From contig DHXA01000107.1 in assembly GCA_002413455.1 (NCBI GenBank), positions 2,331 to 66,330 of the forward strand: a DNA stretch of 64,000 bases, read 5' to 3'. The notes below the pieces were generated by a model. It ran no database searches. It was not told the origin of the DNA and saw only the letters and a program-made list of their open reading frames with translations. Below, in pieces: positions 43,022 to 51,029 of the stretch (its first letter is position 1; every line of letters starts with the position of its first letter). This stretch comes from Rhodanobacter sp. UBA5168. Its GTDB lineage: Bacteria; Pseudomonadota; Gammaproteobacteria; Xanthomonadales; Rhodanobacteraceae. A program made the position numbers and the translations under genes.

Positions 43022-44119
43022 ATGAAAATCACCGACATCCAGTTCGGCATGCTGCGGGTACCGCTGAAGACGCCGTTCAAGACCGCGCTGCGCACCGTCA
43101 ACACGGTCGAGGACATCGTGGTGATGATGCATACCGATACCGGCCACGTCGGTTACGGCGAGGCGCCGGCTACCGCGGTGATCACCGGCGACACCCACGG
43201 CTCGATCATCGACGCGATCCGCCACTACATCTCGCCGCGCCTGATCGGCCAGGACATCGCCGACCTCAACCACCTCACCCAGCTGATCCAGAGTGCGATG
43301 GAAAAGAACACCAGCGCCAAGGCGGCGGTGGAGATCGCGATCTACGACCTGTGGGGCCAGCTCTACAACGCGCCGCTGTACAAGCTGCTCGGCGGCGGCG
43401 ACCCGGTGATCACTACCGACATCACCATCAGTGTCGACTACATCGACAAGATGGTGGCCGATTCCGTTTCCGCGGTGGAGCGCGGCTTCGAGTCGCTGAA
43501 GATCAAGGTCGGCAAGGACATCGGCGTCGACATCGAGCGGGTCAAGGCGATCTACGCGGCGGTGGAAGGGCGCGCGCTGCTGCGGCTGGACGCGAACCAG
43601 GGCTGGACCGCCAAGCAGGCGGTGTACGCGCTGCAGACGCTGGAGGAGGCCGGCATCAAGCTGGAGCTGATCGAGCAGCCGGTGAAGGCGCGCGACCTGG
43701 CCGGCATGCGCTACGTCACCGAGCGCGTGCATACACCAGTGATGGCCGACGAGAGCGTGTTCGGCCCGATGGAGGTGGTGGAGCTGATCCGCATGCGCGC
43801 GGCCGACATCATCAACATCAAGCTGATGAAGACCGGCGGCATCTCCAACGCGATCCGCATCGCCGACATCGCCGCGATGCACGGCGTGGAATGCATGATC
43901 GGCTGCATGCTCGAAACCAGCATCAGCGTGGCGGCGGCGGTGCACGTGGCCGTGGCCAAGTCGAACGTGATCACCAAGATCGACCTGGACGGCCCTTCGC
44001 TGTGCCAGTTCAATCCGGTCGACGGTGGGGTAATCTTCAACGAATCGGAGATCTCGGTGACGGACGCGCCCGGGCTGGGCATCCGCGAGATCCGCGGACT
44101 GGAGAGGATCGAAGGTTGA
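43022..44119 (+). CDS. L-Ala-D/L-Glu epimerase (enolase superfamily)
   Basis: This 365-residue protein belongs to the muconate-lactonizing subgroup. The KxK motif (LKIKVG) holds one catalytic Lys. Metal ligands lie in RLDANQGW, ELIEQP and MADESVFG. The second catalytic Lys is in IINIKLMKTGG. The late GCMLETSIS loop is also typical of dipeptide epimerases. It turns L-Ala-D-Glu into L-Ala-L-Glu, which ordinary peptidases can use. E. coli YcjG and B. subtilis YkfB have this role. It lies directly behind the endopeptidase gene that would make its substrate. Confidence 0.93.
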   Translation: MKITDIQFGMLRVPLKTPFKTALRTVNTVEDIVVMMHTDTGHVGYGEAPATAVITGDTHGSIIDAIRHYISPRLIGQDIADLNHLTQLIQSAMEKNTSAKAAVEIAIYDLWGQLYNAPLYKLLGGGDPVITTDITISVDYIDKMVADSVSAVERGFESLKIKVGKDIGVDIERVKAIYAAVEGRALLRLDANQGWTAKQAVYALQTLEEAGIKLELIEQPVKARDLAGMRYVTERVHTPVMADESVFGPMEVVELIRMRAADIINIKLMKTGGISNAIRIADIAAMHGVECMIGCMLETSISVAAAVHVAVAKSNVITKIDLDGPSLCQFNPVDGGVIFNESEISVTDAPGLGIREIRGLERIEG

Positions 44120-44976
44120 TGTCGCCGCTGGTCAAAATCCGCTCGGAGCGCGACCAGATGTCGGCGGTGGAGCGGCGTATTGCCGACTTCATCCTCGAGA
44201 ACGCGCAGCTGCTGCGCGATTACTCCTCGCAGCAGCTGGCCAATGCGCTGGGCATCAGCCAGTCCAGCGTGGTCAAGTTCACCCAGAAGCTGGGTTTCAA
44301 GGGGTATCCGGATCTCAAGTACTCGGTCGGCGAGGCGATCGCCCGTGCCGACAACGGCGACACGCCGCAGCTGACGGCATCCGCCAACGGCGTGTCCGAT
44401 GCCTCACTCGCCGGCAACCTGTGGCGACGCAAGTCCGAGGCCGAGGAAGCCACCCGGCTGATCAATCCGCCGCAGACCATTCATGCGGTGGCTGACGCGA
44501 TCGAGCAGGCCGGTCGCGCCGGCAAGGTATTCATCATCGGTCTGGGCGAGGACGACATCTACGCGCGCGGCTTCGCGCTGAAGCTGTCGTTGCTGGGCAT
44601 CCTCACCGTGCACAATTTCGACACTGCGCGGATGACCGCGAATGTTTCCGCGGCCAGTGCCGGCGACGTGCTGCTGGTGTTCTCCGAACACGGCAACCAT
44701 CCGGCGCTGTGCAAGATCAGCCGCTACTTCCGCGAGCGCCGCGGCCAGGTGATCACGGTGACGCGGCATACCGCCAACCCGTTGCGCGCGCTGGCCGATA
44801 TCGCGCTGGTGGTGTCCGCGCACGACGAGCAGCCGTACATCCAGCCGCTGCTGTACCAGTCGGCGCTGCAACATCTGCTCGATGGCGTGTTCGTGCTGCT
44901 GTGCGAAGGGCACGACGATCGCCACGCGCAGCTGCTGGCCAATCTCGACCGTATCCAGCTGATGCTGGAGCCGTAA
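44119..44976 (+). CDS. RpiR/MurR-type transcriptional regulator
   Basis: This 285-residue regulator has an N-terminal HTH_6 domain (YSSQQLANALGISQSSVVKFTQKLGFKG, about 34-61 in two blocks) and a SIS sugar-phosphate-binding domain from about 120 (GKVFIIGLGEDD, LLVFSEHGNHP). MurR of E. coli, a member of this family, responds to MurNAc-6-phosphate. Its ATG shares one base with the epimerase stop, so it is made with the operon and probably controls it. The effector here is not known. Confidence 0.9.
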   Translation: MSPLVKIRSERDQMSAVERRIADFILENAQLLRDYSSQQLANALGISQSSVVKFTQKLGFKGYPDLKYSVGEAIARADNGDTPQLTASANGVSDASLAGNLWRRKSEAEEATRLINPPQTIHAVADAIEQAGRAGKVFIIGLGEDDIYARGFALKLSLLGILTVHNFDTARMTANVSAASAGDVLLVFSEHGNHPALCKISRYFRERRGQVITVTRHTANPLRALADIALVVSAHDEQPYIQPLLYQSALQHLLDGVFVLLCEGHDDRHAQLLANLDRIQLMLEP

Positions 44977-45000
44977 CCCATCCACTGCAGGCAGGTACGC

Positions 45001-45801
45001 ATGGCTTTTCGTCGTTACACCCGCTCGTGCGCTGCGTGCTTCGTGCTGGCGCTGGTACTCATCTCCGGTTGCGCCGCACACGATCTGAAGCCGGCCGAGG
45101 CCAGCCGCTGGCAGTCGTCGCGTCAGCTCGTACTGGTTACCATTGCCGAATGGGGGGCCGATCACGGCATGCTGCGCACGTATGCGCGCGGCGCGCATGG
45201 CTGGGTAGCGGCAGGCGTCGCGGCGCCGGTCACGATCGGCAAGACGGGCGCCGGCTGGGGGCTTGGACTGAACGCGCCGCGAAGTAGCGAGCCGGTCAAG
45301 CGCGAAGGCGACAACCGCAGCCCGGCGGGCGTGTTCCGCATCGGCGATACGTTCGGATACGCCAGCCACGTCGACACCGCGATGCCGTATCTCGCGCTCA
45401 ATGCCACCGAGTATTGCGTCGATGTCAGCGGCGCGAAGCACTACAACCGCATCGTCGATGCGAACGTGGTCGGTGCCGACGCGGTGAAGGGTTCCACCGA
45501 ACCGATGCGGCGCGACCTGCACGCTCATGGCGATCAGCGCTACCGCATGGGCTTCGTGATCGAACAGAATCCGCAGGCACGGCCGCAAGCGGGCAGTTGC
45601 ATCTTCGCGCACCTGTGGAAATCGCCGACGGACTCGACCGCGGGATGCACCGCGATGACGCCAGCCGTGATGCAGTCGTTGCTGGCCTGGCTGCGGCCGG
45701 AGGACCAGCCGATCTTCATCCTGCTGCCGCAGCACGAATACGAACGGCTGCGTACCGACTGGCAGTTGCCGGCGGTCGCCGCGACAGGCGCCGCACGGTG
45801 A
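45001..45801 (+). CDS. YkuD-type L,D-transpeptidase-like lipoprotein
   Basis: This 266-residue protein has a lipobox (LISGC, Cys24). A YkuD-like domain carries the DNRSPAGVFRIGDTFGY opening and a C-terminal SCIFAHLW...STAGCTAM active site, where the Cys is the nucleophile and the His its partner. YkuD enzymes cross-link tetrapeptide stems or attach lipoproteins. In this company it could instead act in reverse, as a peptidase on stem peptides. Its stop overlaps the GTG of the symporter gene. The catalytic His-Cys pair is seen, but the reaction is inferred. Confidence 0.85.
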   Translation: MAFRRYTRSCAACFVLALVLISGCAAHDLKPAEASRWQSSRQLVLVTIAEWGADHGMLRTYARGAHGWVAAGVAAPVTIGKTGAGWGLGLNAPRSSEPVKREGDNRSPAGVFRIGDTFGYASHVDTAMPYLALNATEYCVDVSGAKHYNRIVDANVVGADAVKGSTEPMRRDLHAHGDQRYRMGFVIEQNPQARPQAGSCIFAHLWKSPTDSTAGCTAMTPAVMQSLLAWLRPEDQPIFILLPQHEYERLRTDWQLPAVAATGAAR

Positions 45802-47036
45802 GCGCGACCAGTCGGGTCCTGATCGGACTGGCCGCCGGTGCGCTGATCGGGCTGCTGCTGGTCGGCTGGAACCCGGCGGTGGCGCTGCAGGTGGCCAACG
45901 TGGCGCAGCCGATCGGCAAGCTGTGGCTGAATGCGCTGCAGATGACCGTGGTACCGCTGGTGCTGGCGCTGGTGGTGGTTGGCGTGAACACTGCCACCGA
46001 TGCGGCCGCCTCGGGTCGCATTGCACGGCGCGCGATCGTGGTGTTCATCGTGGTGCTGACCGGCGGCGCGCTGTTCGCGGCGCTGGCAGCGCCACTGGTG
46101 TTCGCGCTGTTTCCGCACAACCCGGCATTGATCGTGGCGCTGGGTCATGCGACGGTGCCATCGGCCGCGGAGGCGGCGCCGATCAGCTGGGTCGATTCGC
46201 TCACCGCGATCGTGCCGAGCAACGCGATCATGGCAGCCGCACAGAGCGCGATGCTGCCGCTGGTGGTGTTCGCCCTGTTCCTCGGCTTCGCGCTGACCCG
46301 GATCGAGCAGGCACGGCGCGCGCTGCTGATGGAATTTTTCCAGGCAATCGCCGACGCGATGATCGTGATCGTGCGCTGGGTGCTGTGGGCTGCGCCGCTG
46401 GGCGTGTTCGCACTGATCCTGTCGGTATGCGCACGCTCGGGACTGGGCATGCTCAGTGCGCTTGGCGTCTACGTGTTGGTGGAGTGCCTGCTGTATCTGG
46501 CGGTCACCGTGATGATGCTGCCGGTGGCGATGGTGTTCGGCGGCGAACGCATCCGCCGTTTTGCCGCCGCACTGGTGCCGGCGCAGGTAGTGGCGCTCAG
46601 CACGCAGTCGTCGCTGGCCTCGCTGCCGGCGATGCTGGAAAGCGCGGATCGCCGGCTCGGCTATCCGCAGCAGGTTACCGCGCTGGTGCTGCCGATGGCG
46701 GTGAGCCTGTTCCGCCTGACCAGTCCGGTGCAGTACGTCACCTCGGCGGTGTTCATCGCGTGGGCCTACGGCATCGACCTGTCTACCGCGCAGCTGCTCA
46801 CCGGCGCGCTGCTGGCCGTGGTGATCAGCCTGGGTTCGGTCGGTCTGCCGGGCCAGGTCACCTTCATCGCCACCAACCTGCCAGTGGCGCAGGCGATGGG
46901 CCTGCCGCTGAGCCCGCTGGGCCTGATGCTGGCGGTGGACACCATCCCCGACGCACTGGCCACGCTCGGCAACGTCACCGCCGACCTCACCGCCACCAGC
47001 CTGGTCACCCGACAATCGAGGCGCGATACCGCATGA
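45798..47036 (+). CDS. Dicarboxylate/amino acid:cation symporter (DAACS family)
   Basis: This 412-residue protein has about eight membrane helices plus re-entrant loops. Signatures are LNALQMTVVPLVLALVVVG (helix 2), STQSSLASLP (serine-rich re-entrant loop) and the late VGLPGQVTFIATNLPVAQA with DTIPDALATLGNV. Such carriers import glutamate, aspartate or dicarboxylates with Na+ or H+. In this locus glutamate or D-glutamate from stem peptides is a likely cargo, by context. It starts with GTG overlapping the preceding stop, and its stop overlaps the dauA-like start. Confidence 0.92.
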   Translation: MSATSRVLIGLAAGALIGLLLVGWNPAVALQVANVAQPIGKLWLNALQMTVVPLVLALVVVGVNTATDAAASGRIARRAIVVFIVVLTGGALFAALAAPLVFALFPHNPALIVALGHATVPSAAEAAPISWVDSLTAIVPSNAIMAAAQSAMLPLVVFALFLGFALTRIEQARRALLMEFFQAIADAMIVIVRWVLWAAPLGVFALILSVCARSGLGMLSALGVYVLVECLLYLAVTVMMLPVAMVFGGERIRRFAAALVPAQVVALSTQSSLASLPAMLESADRRLGYPQQVTALVLPMAVSLFRLTSPVQYVTSAVFIAWAYGIDLSTAQLLTGALLAVVISLGSVGLPGQVTFIATNLPVAQAMGLPLSPLGLMLAVDTIPDALATLGNVTADLTATSLVTRQSRRDTA

Positions 47037-48175
47037 GTTTCGACGTACAGGATTTCGATGCGATCGTGATCGGCGCCGGCATCGGCGGCGCATCGGTCGC
47101 GTATTTCATGGCGCCGCATGCGCGGGTGCTGGTGCTGGAGCGCGAGGCGTATGCGGGCATGCATTCGACCGGCCGTTCGGCGGCGTTGTTCAGCGAGACG
47201 TATGGCTCCCCGCAGGTGCGCGCGCTGACCCGTGCGGCGCGGCCGTTCCTGGTGCAGCCGCCGGCGGGTTTCGCGGCCCATCCCATTCTCGCGCCGCGCG
47301 GCGCCACCATCATCGGCAATGCGGCGCAGTCCGACGACGTGTTGGTGCTGCACGAGGCGATCGTGCCGTTCACCCGCGACATCGAACTGCATGACGTGGC
47401 ACGCCTGCTTGCGGCGGTGCCGGTGCTGCGCCCAGAGTCGGCGCAGATCGGCCTGCACGAACCCGGCGCGGCCGATATCGACGTCAACGAACTGCATCAG
47501 GGGTTCCTGCGCGGACTGCGCGCGCGCGGCAGCGAGCTGCGCCTGAACGTCGGCATCCGCGCGATCGGCCGCAGCGCGGGCGGCTGGCAGGTGGACGACG
47601 GCGAGCAGGCGTTCCGTGCGCCGCTGCTGCTCAATGCCGCCGGCGCCTGGGTCGACCAGGTAGCCGCACTGGCCGGGGTGGCGCCGATCGGCATCGTGCC
47701 GAAGCGGCGCTCCGTGTTCCTGTTCGATCCGCCGGAAAATCTCGCCACCGCGCACTGGCCGTTCATCACCAGTTTCGATGAGAGCTTCTACTTCAAGCCC
47801 GACGCCGGCCTGCTGCTGGGCACATGCGCGAACGCCGACCCGGTCGAGCCGCACGACGTGCAGCCGGAGGATTACGACATCGCGCTGGGCATTCACCGGA
47901 TCGAGGAGGCGACCACCCTGACGATCCGCCGGCCGCGGCGAAGCTGGGCCGGCCTGCGTTCGTTCGTCGCCGACGGCGACCTGGTCGGCGGCTTCGCGGT
48001 GGACGCGCCCGGTTTCTTCTGGGTCGCCGCGCAGGGCGGCTACGGCATCCAGACCAGCGCCGCGATGGGCGAAGCGTGCGCCAATCTGGTGCTCGGCCGG
48101 CCGCTGCCAGCGGCGCTGCTCGATGCGGGCTTGTCTGCCGCGATGCTGGCGCCGCGGGTGCCGCGGGCGTTGTAG
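47033..48175 (+). CDS. dauA: DauA-like FAD-dependent D-amino-acid dehydrogenase
   Basis: This 380-residue flavoprotein begins with GxGxxG in VIGAGIGGASVAYF and STGRSAALFSETYG. Later PKRRSVFLFDPP, LDESFY-type FDESFYFKPD, EATTLTIRRPRRSWAGLRS and FFWVAAQGGYGIQTSAAMG closely follow Pseudomonas D-arginine dehydrogenase DauA. That enzyme oxidises many D-amino acids to 2-oxo acids. As last gene of the muropeptide set it fits oxidation of D-Ala freed by the D-Ala-D-Ala dipeptidase. The DauA resemblance is from memory, and specificity is not known. Confidence 0.85.
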   Translation: MSFDVQDFDAIVIGAGIGGASVAYFMAPHARVLVLEREAYAGMHSTGRSAALFSETYGSPQVRALTRAARPFLVQPPAGFAAHPILAPRGATIIGNAAQSDDVLVLHEAIVPFTRDIELHDVARLLAAVPVLRPESAQIGLHEPGAADIDVNELHQGFLRGLRARGSELRLNVGIRAIGRSAGGWQVDDGEQAFRAPLLLNAAGAWVDQVAALAGVAPIGIVPKRRSVFLFDPPENLATAHWPFITSFDESFYFKPDAGLLLGTCANADPVEPHDVQPEDYDIALGIHRIEEATTLTIRRPRRSWAGLRSFVADGDLVGGFAVDAPGFFWVAAQGGYGIQTSAAMGEACANLVLGRPLPAALLDAGLSAAMLAPRVPRAL

Positions 48176-48290
48176 GTGGCGCGGCGCCGTAGGCGTTGCA
48201 GGTTTCAACCGGAGCGTCCGCTGGCGTCGAACCTGCTGAACGCCGACGCCACGCGACGCTCACCCTCCACCAGCCTCACCCCACCATCCT

Positions 48291-48407
48291 CATTCGCGCG
48301 AAGGCGGGAATCGCTCTTCAGCAATGGAGTTGGCCATCCATCTGGCAAAGTCAAAATGGATGACCAGCTTCGCTGTTGTGGAGCTTCTCCCGCTTTCGCG
48401 GGAATGA
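48291..48407. repeat. Inverted REP pair (BIME-like)
   Basis: The left unit (CATTCGCGCGAAGGCGGGAA, 48291-48310) and the right unit, with core TCCCGC-TTTC-GCGGGA at 48388-48403 then ATGACC, are inverted copies of a CATTCCCGCGAAAGCGGGAAT-type repeat about 80 bp apart. The spacer holds a weak CATCCAT/ATGGATG palindrome. The pair lies between convergent genes. Confidence 0.75.
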
Positions 48408-48517
48408 CCGTGGTGGAGGGCGAGGCTCCAGGGAAAAGCGCTTCCGGCCACGCGGGCAGCGCTGAAGTCACGCCACGGCCAGCGATGAAATCGTCACGCA
48501 TCCAGCGGTGAAGCCAG

Positions 48518-48544
48518 CGCAGGGCAGGGCTTCGCCGCCCTGCG
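48518..48544. terminator. GC-rich hairpin between convergent genes
   Basis: CGCAGGGC and GCCCTGCG form an 8-bp stem with an 11-base loop, 29 bp after the end of the minus-strand exporter gene and downstream of the dauA-like gene. There is no U-run, so it may be a weak or Rho-assisted terminator. The rest of the 397-bp gap holds only the REP pair. Confidence 0.5.
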
Positions 48545-48572
48545 CCGCTTCATGCAGCCAAGCGCCGATCTG

Positions 48573-49676
48573 TCAGTTGCCGATCCGCTGATTCGTCAGC
48601 GCCGCATTGCCGACGATGCCCGACAGCGGCAGCAGCTGGCTAAGCACGCGGCTCCATTCGGTCACGCCGGCCGGTCCGACAAACACCACGTCGCCGGGTC
48701 GCATCATGAAATTGTCGGCCAGCGCAAAGGCGGCCGGCGAATGTCCGTTGAGGTGGAATACCGTGGCCGGCTCCACCTGCATGTTCGCCACACCGCGAAT
48801 CACGTAGATCGCCTTGCCATCGGCGGTCACCGGATTCACCCCACCGGCGCGCCCGATCACCTGGGTGAGATTCAGATTGGTGGTCTTGAACATGATCGCC
48901 TGGGGCCTGATGACTTCGCCCATGACATACACTTCCCGACTTTCGTTGTAGGGCAGGAATAGCCCGTCGCCGGGCTTCAGGTAGATGTTCTGGGCCGCGC
49001 TGGTGCCCTGGCCGGGCATACCGAGATTGAGGTGGTAGTCGTGTCCGTCACGGGTCAGCACCACGTCCGAAAGATCGGCCAGATCGGTATTGATGCCGGC
49101 GTTGCCAATCGCCTGGCCCAAGGTCATCGGCACGTCGGTGATCGGCTGCGAATCAGTCTTCGTGAAGGCGCCCCGCAAGTTGATTCGCTGGCTGCCGTAA
49201 CTGACCACGCTGACATCGACCTGCGGTTTTTCGACATAGGTCGTGAGTTTGTTGGCGATGGCCTGGCGGAGCTGTTCGATATTCATGCCGGCGGCCTTGA
49301 TATTGCCGACATAGGGATAGAAAAGTGTGCCATCAGGTCTTACCAGACGACCGTTGGCGACGGTCTGCTGTTGCGAGCCCGCCGGCGAGGTGAGTTCGGG
49401 GTGGTCCCATACCGTGATGTAAAGCGTGTCGCCCGCGCCAATCAGATAGGGCTGCGGTTGGTAGCTGAGCAACTCCGGGGCGATCTGCTGGTTTGCTGGC
49501 CCGGCTTGGGCGGAAGCCAGCGTGTCGGGAGTGATCTGTACCAGCGTCACGTGCCCGCTTTCGGGCGCGCTACCGTTCGTGAGCGCTCCCTCGGACATGT
49601 GTTGGCCGGGCACCATGGCGCAGCCATGCAGCAGCACAACCGACAATGCGATCGCCGGCAATAGAAAGTGTTTCAT
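48573..49676 (-). CDS. Wza/GumB-like polysaccharide export lipoprotein
   Basis: This 367-residue protein has a lipoprotein signal (LLHGCAM, Cys19). The Poly_export domain includes YLIGAGDTLYITVWDHPEL (about 76-94) and the LVRPDGTLFYPYVGNI strand. SLBB-type repeats follow, with AFTKTDSQPITDVPMTLGQAI, DGLFLPYNESREVYVMGEV and a final MRPGDVVFVGP. It forms the outer-membrane channel for exopolysaccharide. The start at 49676 has GGAGG well spaced. It is divergent from the wzb-wzc operon across a long AT-rich region, an arrangement that allows separate control of the channel. Confidence 0.93.
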   Translation of the reverse strand: MKHFLLPAIALSVVLLHGCAMVPGQHMSEGALTNGSAPESGHVTLVQITPDTLASAQAGPANQQIAPELLSYQPQPYLIGAGDTLYITVWDHPELTSPAGSQQQTVANGRLVRPDGTLFYPYVGNIKAAGMNIEQLRQAIANKLTTYVEKPQVDVSVVSYGSQRINLRGAFTKTDSQPITDVPMTLGQAIGNAGINTDLADLSDVVLTRDGHDYHLNLGMPGQGTSAAQNIYLKPGDGLFLPYNESREVYVMGEVIRPQAIMFKTTNLNLTQVIGRAGGVNPVTADGKAIYVIRGVANMQVEPATVFHLNGHSPAAFALADNFMMRPGDVVFVGPAGVTEWSRVLSQLLPLSGIVGNAALTNQRIGN

Positions 49677-50566
49677 GGAAGTGACCTCCAAAGGCACCGA
49701 TACTCATGCGAACAGAAGCCACGCCCAGAAAAGGCGCAGTGGCGCGCGTAAATTCCCGCATTGTCAAACCGACCCATCGACAATAATCCAGTCCTTGTCG
49801 CTCGGCGCTTCTCCGCCGCGGATAAAAATGCAGCTTTCAGACAGCAGGATCTGGGTTAATGGCAGTATCAAAAAAATGTCGCACAACCTCATCGTGCACC
49901 ATCTGACGTGGCGCATCGAGACAAGCCTGCCAGGCTGGACCCATTGCCAGTGCCCACCCCCGGCAAGGTGGATGCCGTAGGGTGGACAAATCGAGACGAA
50001 AGCAAACGCGTCATCTCTGAAGCGGAAATAGACTCGCACAAGCGAGAAGATCGCGTGAAGAGGGCGTATTTTTCGGGCAAACGTTTCCCAGTGCCACGCG
50101 GTCAGCGTTCTTGATGCCTTGCAAGTTACTAAAACACAACGTATTTGTCTCATAGAGATCGGATGTGTACCCGCCAAGGGAAATCCGGGAATCAGGCCCC
50201 AGCGTGGTTTCACGCCTGCTTCGCACAAGCATTTTTAATATCGTGGGATGTGATTGGGACCGGATGGGGGCCGGATAAATAATTTGCCGATGCATCCTTT
50301 GCCAGGCCCCTGATTTCTGGAGTCCGCGAATATGGCGTGAAGTAGATGTAATTTATTTACTGTATATCTGCCTTGTTGGTTAATTGCATGTCTAATTTGA
50401 CCGCTGCATTTTTTAACCAAGATAGAATGACAGAACATAAAGTTTGGAACATTGAATTTGGTCGCCGTCTTCAGCGCTCCGGTGTCGTCGAGAGTTTTGA
50501 GGCGACGATCGGTTTCGGCATGATGACCTGATGGTTGCTTCAGGCTACCGAGGGCAGTCAGTCAAC
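49677..50566. other. 890-bp AT-rich non-coding control region of the exopolysaccharide locus
   Basis: No open frame here has good coding signs. The region is clearly more AT-rich than the genes, especially 50,220-50,460. It contains an imperfect hairpin (49951-49988, TGCCCACCC with GGGTGGACA, of the dispersed GTAGGGTGG type), a perfect AGCCTG-C-CAGGCT palindrome at 49924-49936, a TCGTCG/CGACGA stem near 50486-50507, and a promoter-like TTGACC at 50397-50402 followed by GATAGAAT at 50421-50428 with a wide spacer. It probably carries promoters and regulator sites for both directions. Confidence 0.6.
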
Positions 50567-51001
50567 GTGTTCAAGAATATTCTGGTTCTCTGTGTGGGCA
50601 ATATCTGCCGCAGCCCGACGGCGGAATATATTTTACGTCAGCAGCTTGCCGGGCACGATATTCAGGTCACCAGCGCCGGGCTGGGGGCGCTGGTGGGACG
50701 TCCGATCGAGGGGCATGCAATGGCACTTCTGCAGGAGCATGGCATTGACGCTTCCTCACATCGGGCGCGCCAGCTCGATGCGGTGATGTTGCGGGAGGCC
50801 GAGCTGGTGCTGGGCATGGAGCGCAGGCACCTGGCGGCAGCGGCAAGGCTGGCACCGGAAGCCAGCGGGAAATTGTTCTTGCTGGGCAAGTGGCTCGATT
50901 TCGACAGTGTGCCTGATCCCTATCGGCAATCTCGTCAGGCTTTTGAAAACGTCTACGGCCTCATCGAGCGAGGCGTCGGCAGTTGGCTTAGTTACCTGTG
51001 A
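50567..51001 (+). CDS. wzb: Low-molecular-weight protein-tyrosine phosphatase (Wzb-like)
   Basis: This 144-residue phosphatase has the P-loop CVGNICRS (Cys9, CX5RS) directly at the N-terminus and the general-acid DPY motif in VPDPYRQS. In capsule and exopolysaccharide loci it removes phosphates from the Wzc kinase. The GTG at 50567 gives MFKNILVLCVGN, the normal N-terminus; an ATG 12 codons upstream would add an unusual extension. The kinase gene follows 28 bp later. Confidence 0.93.
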   Translation: MFKNILVLCVGNICRSPTAEYILRQQLAGHDIQVTSAGLGALVGRPIEGHAMALLQEHGIDASSHRARQLDAVMLREAELVLGMERRHLAAAARLAPEASGKLFLLGKWLDFDSVPDPYRQSRQAFENVYGLIERGVGSWLSYL

Positions 51002-51029
51002 ACCCCCTTCACTTCAAGGAACGGCTGGC

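Noticed and set aside
49764-50228. Minus-strand frame of 154 codons in the exopolysaccharide control region
   Set aside because: Rich in Trp, Cys and Arg, no family resemblance, no ribosome-binding site, and lower GC than coding DNA nearby.
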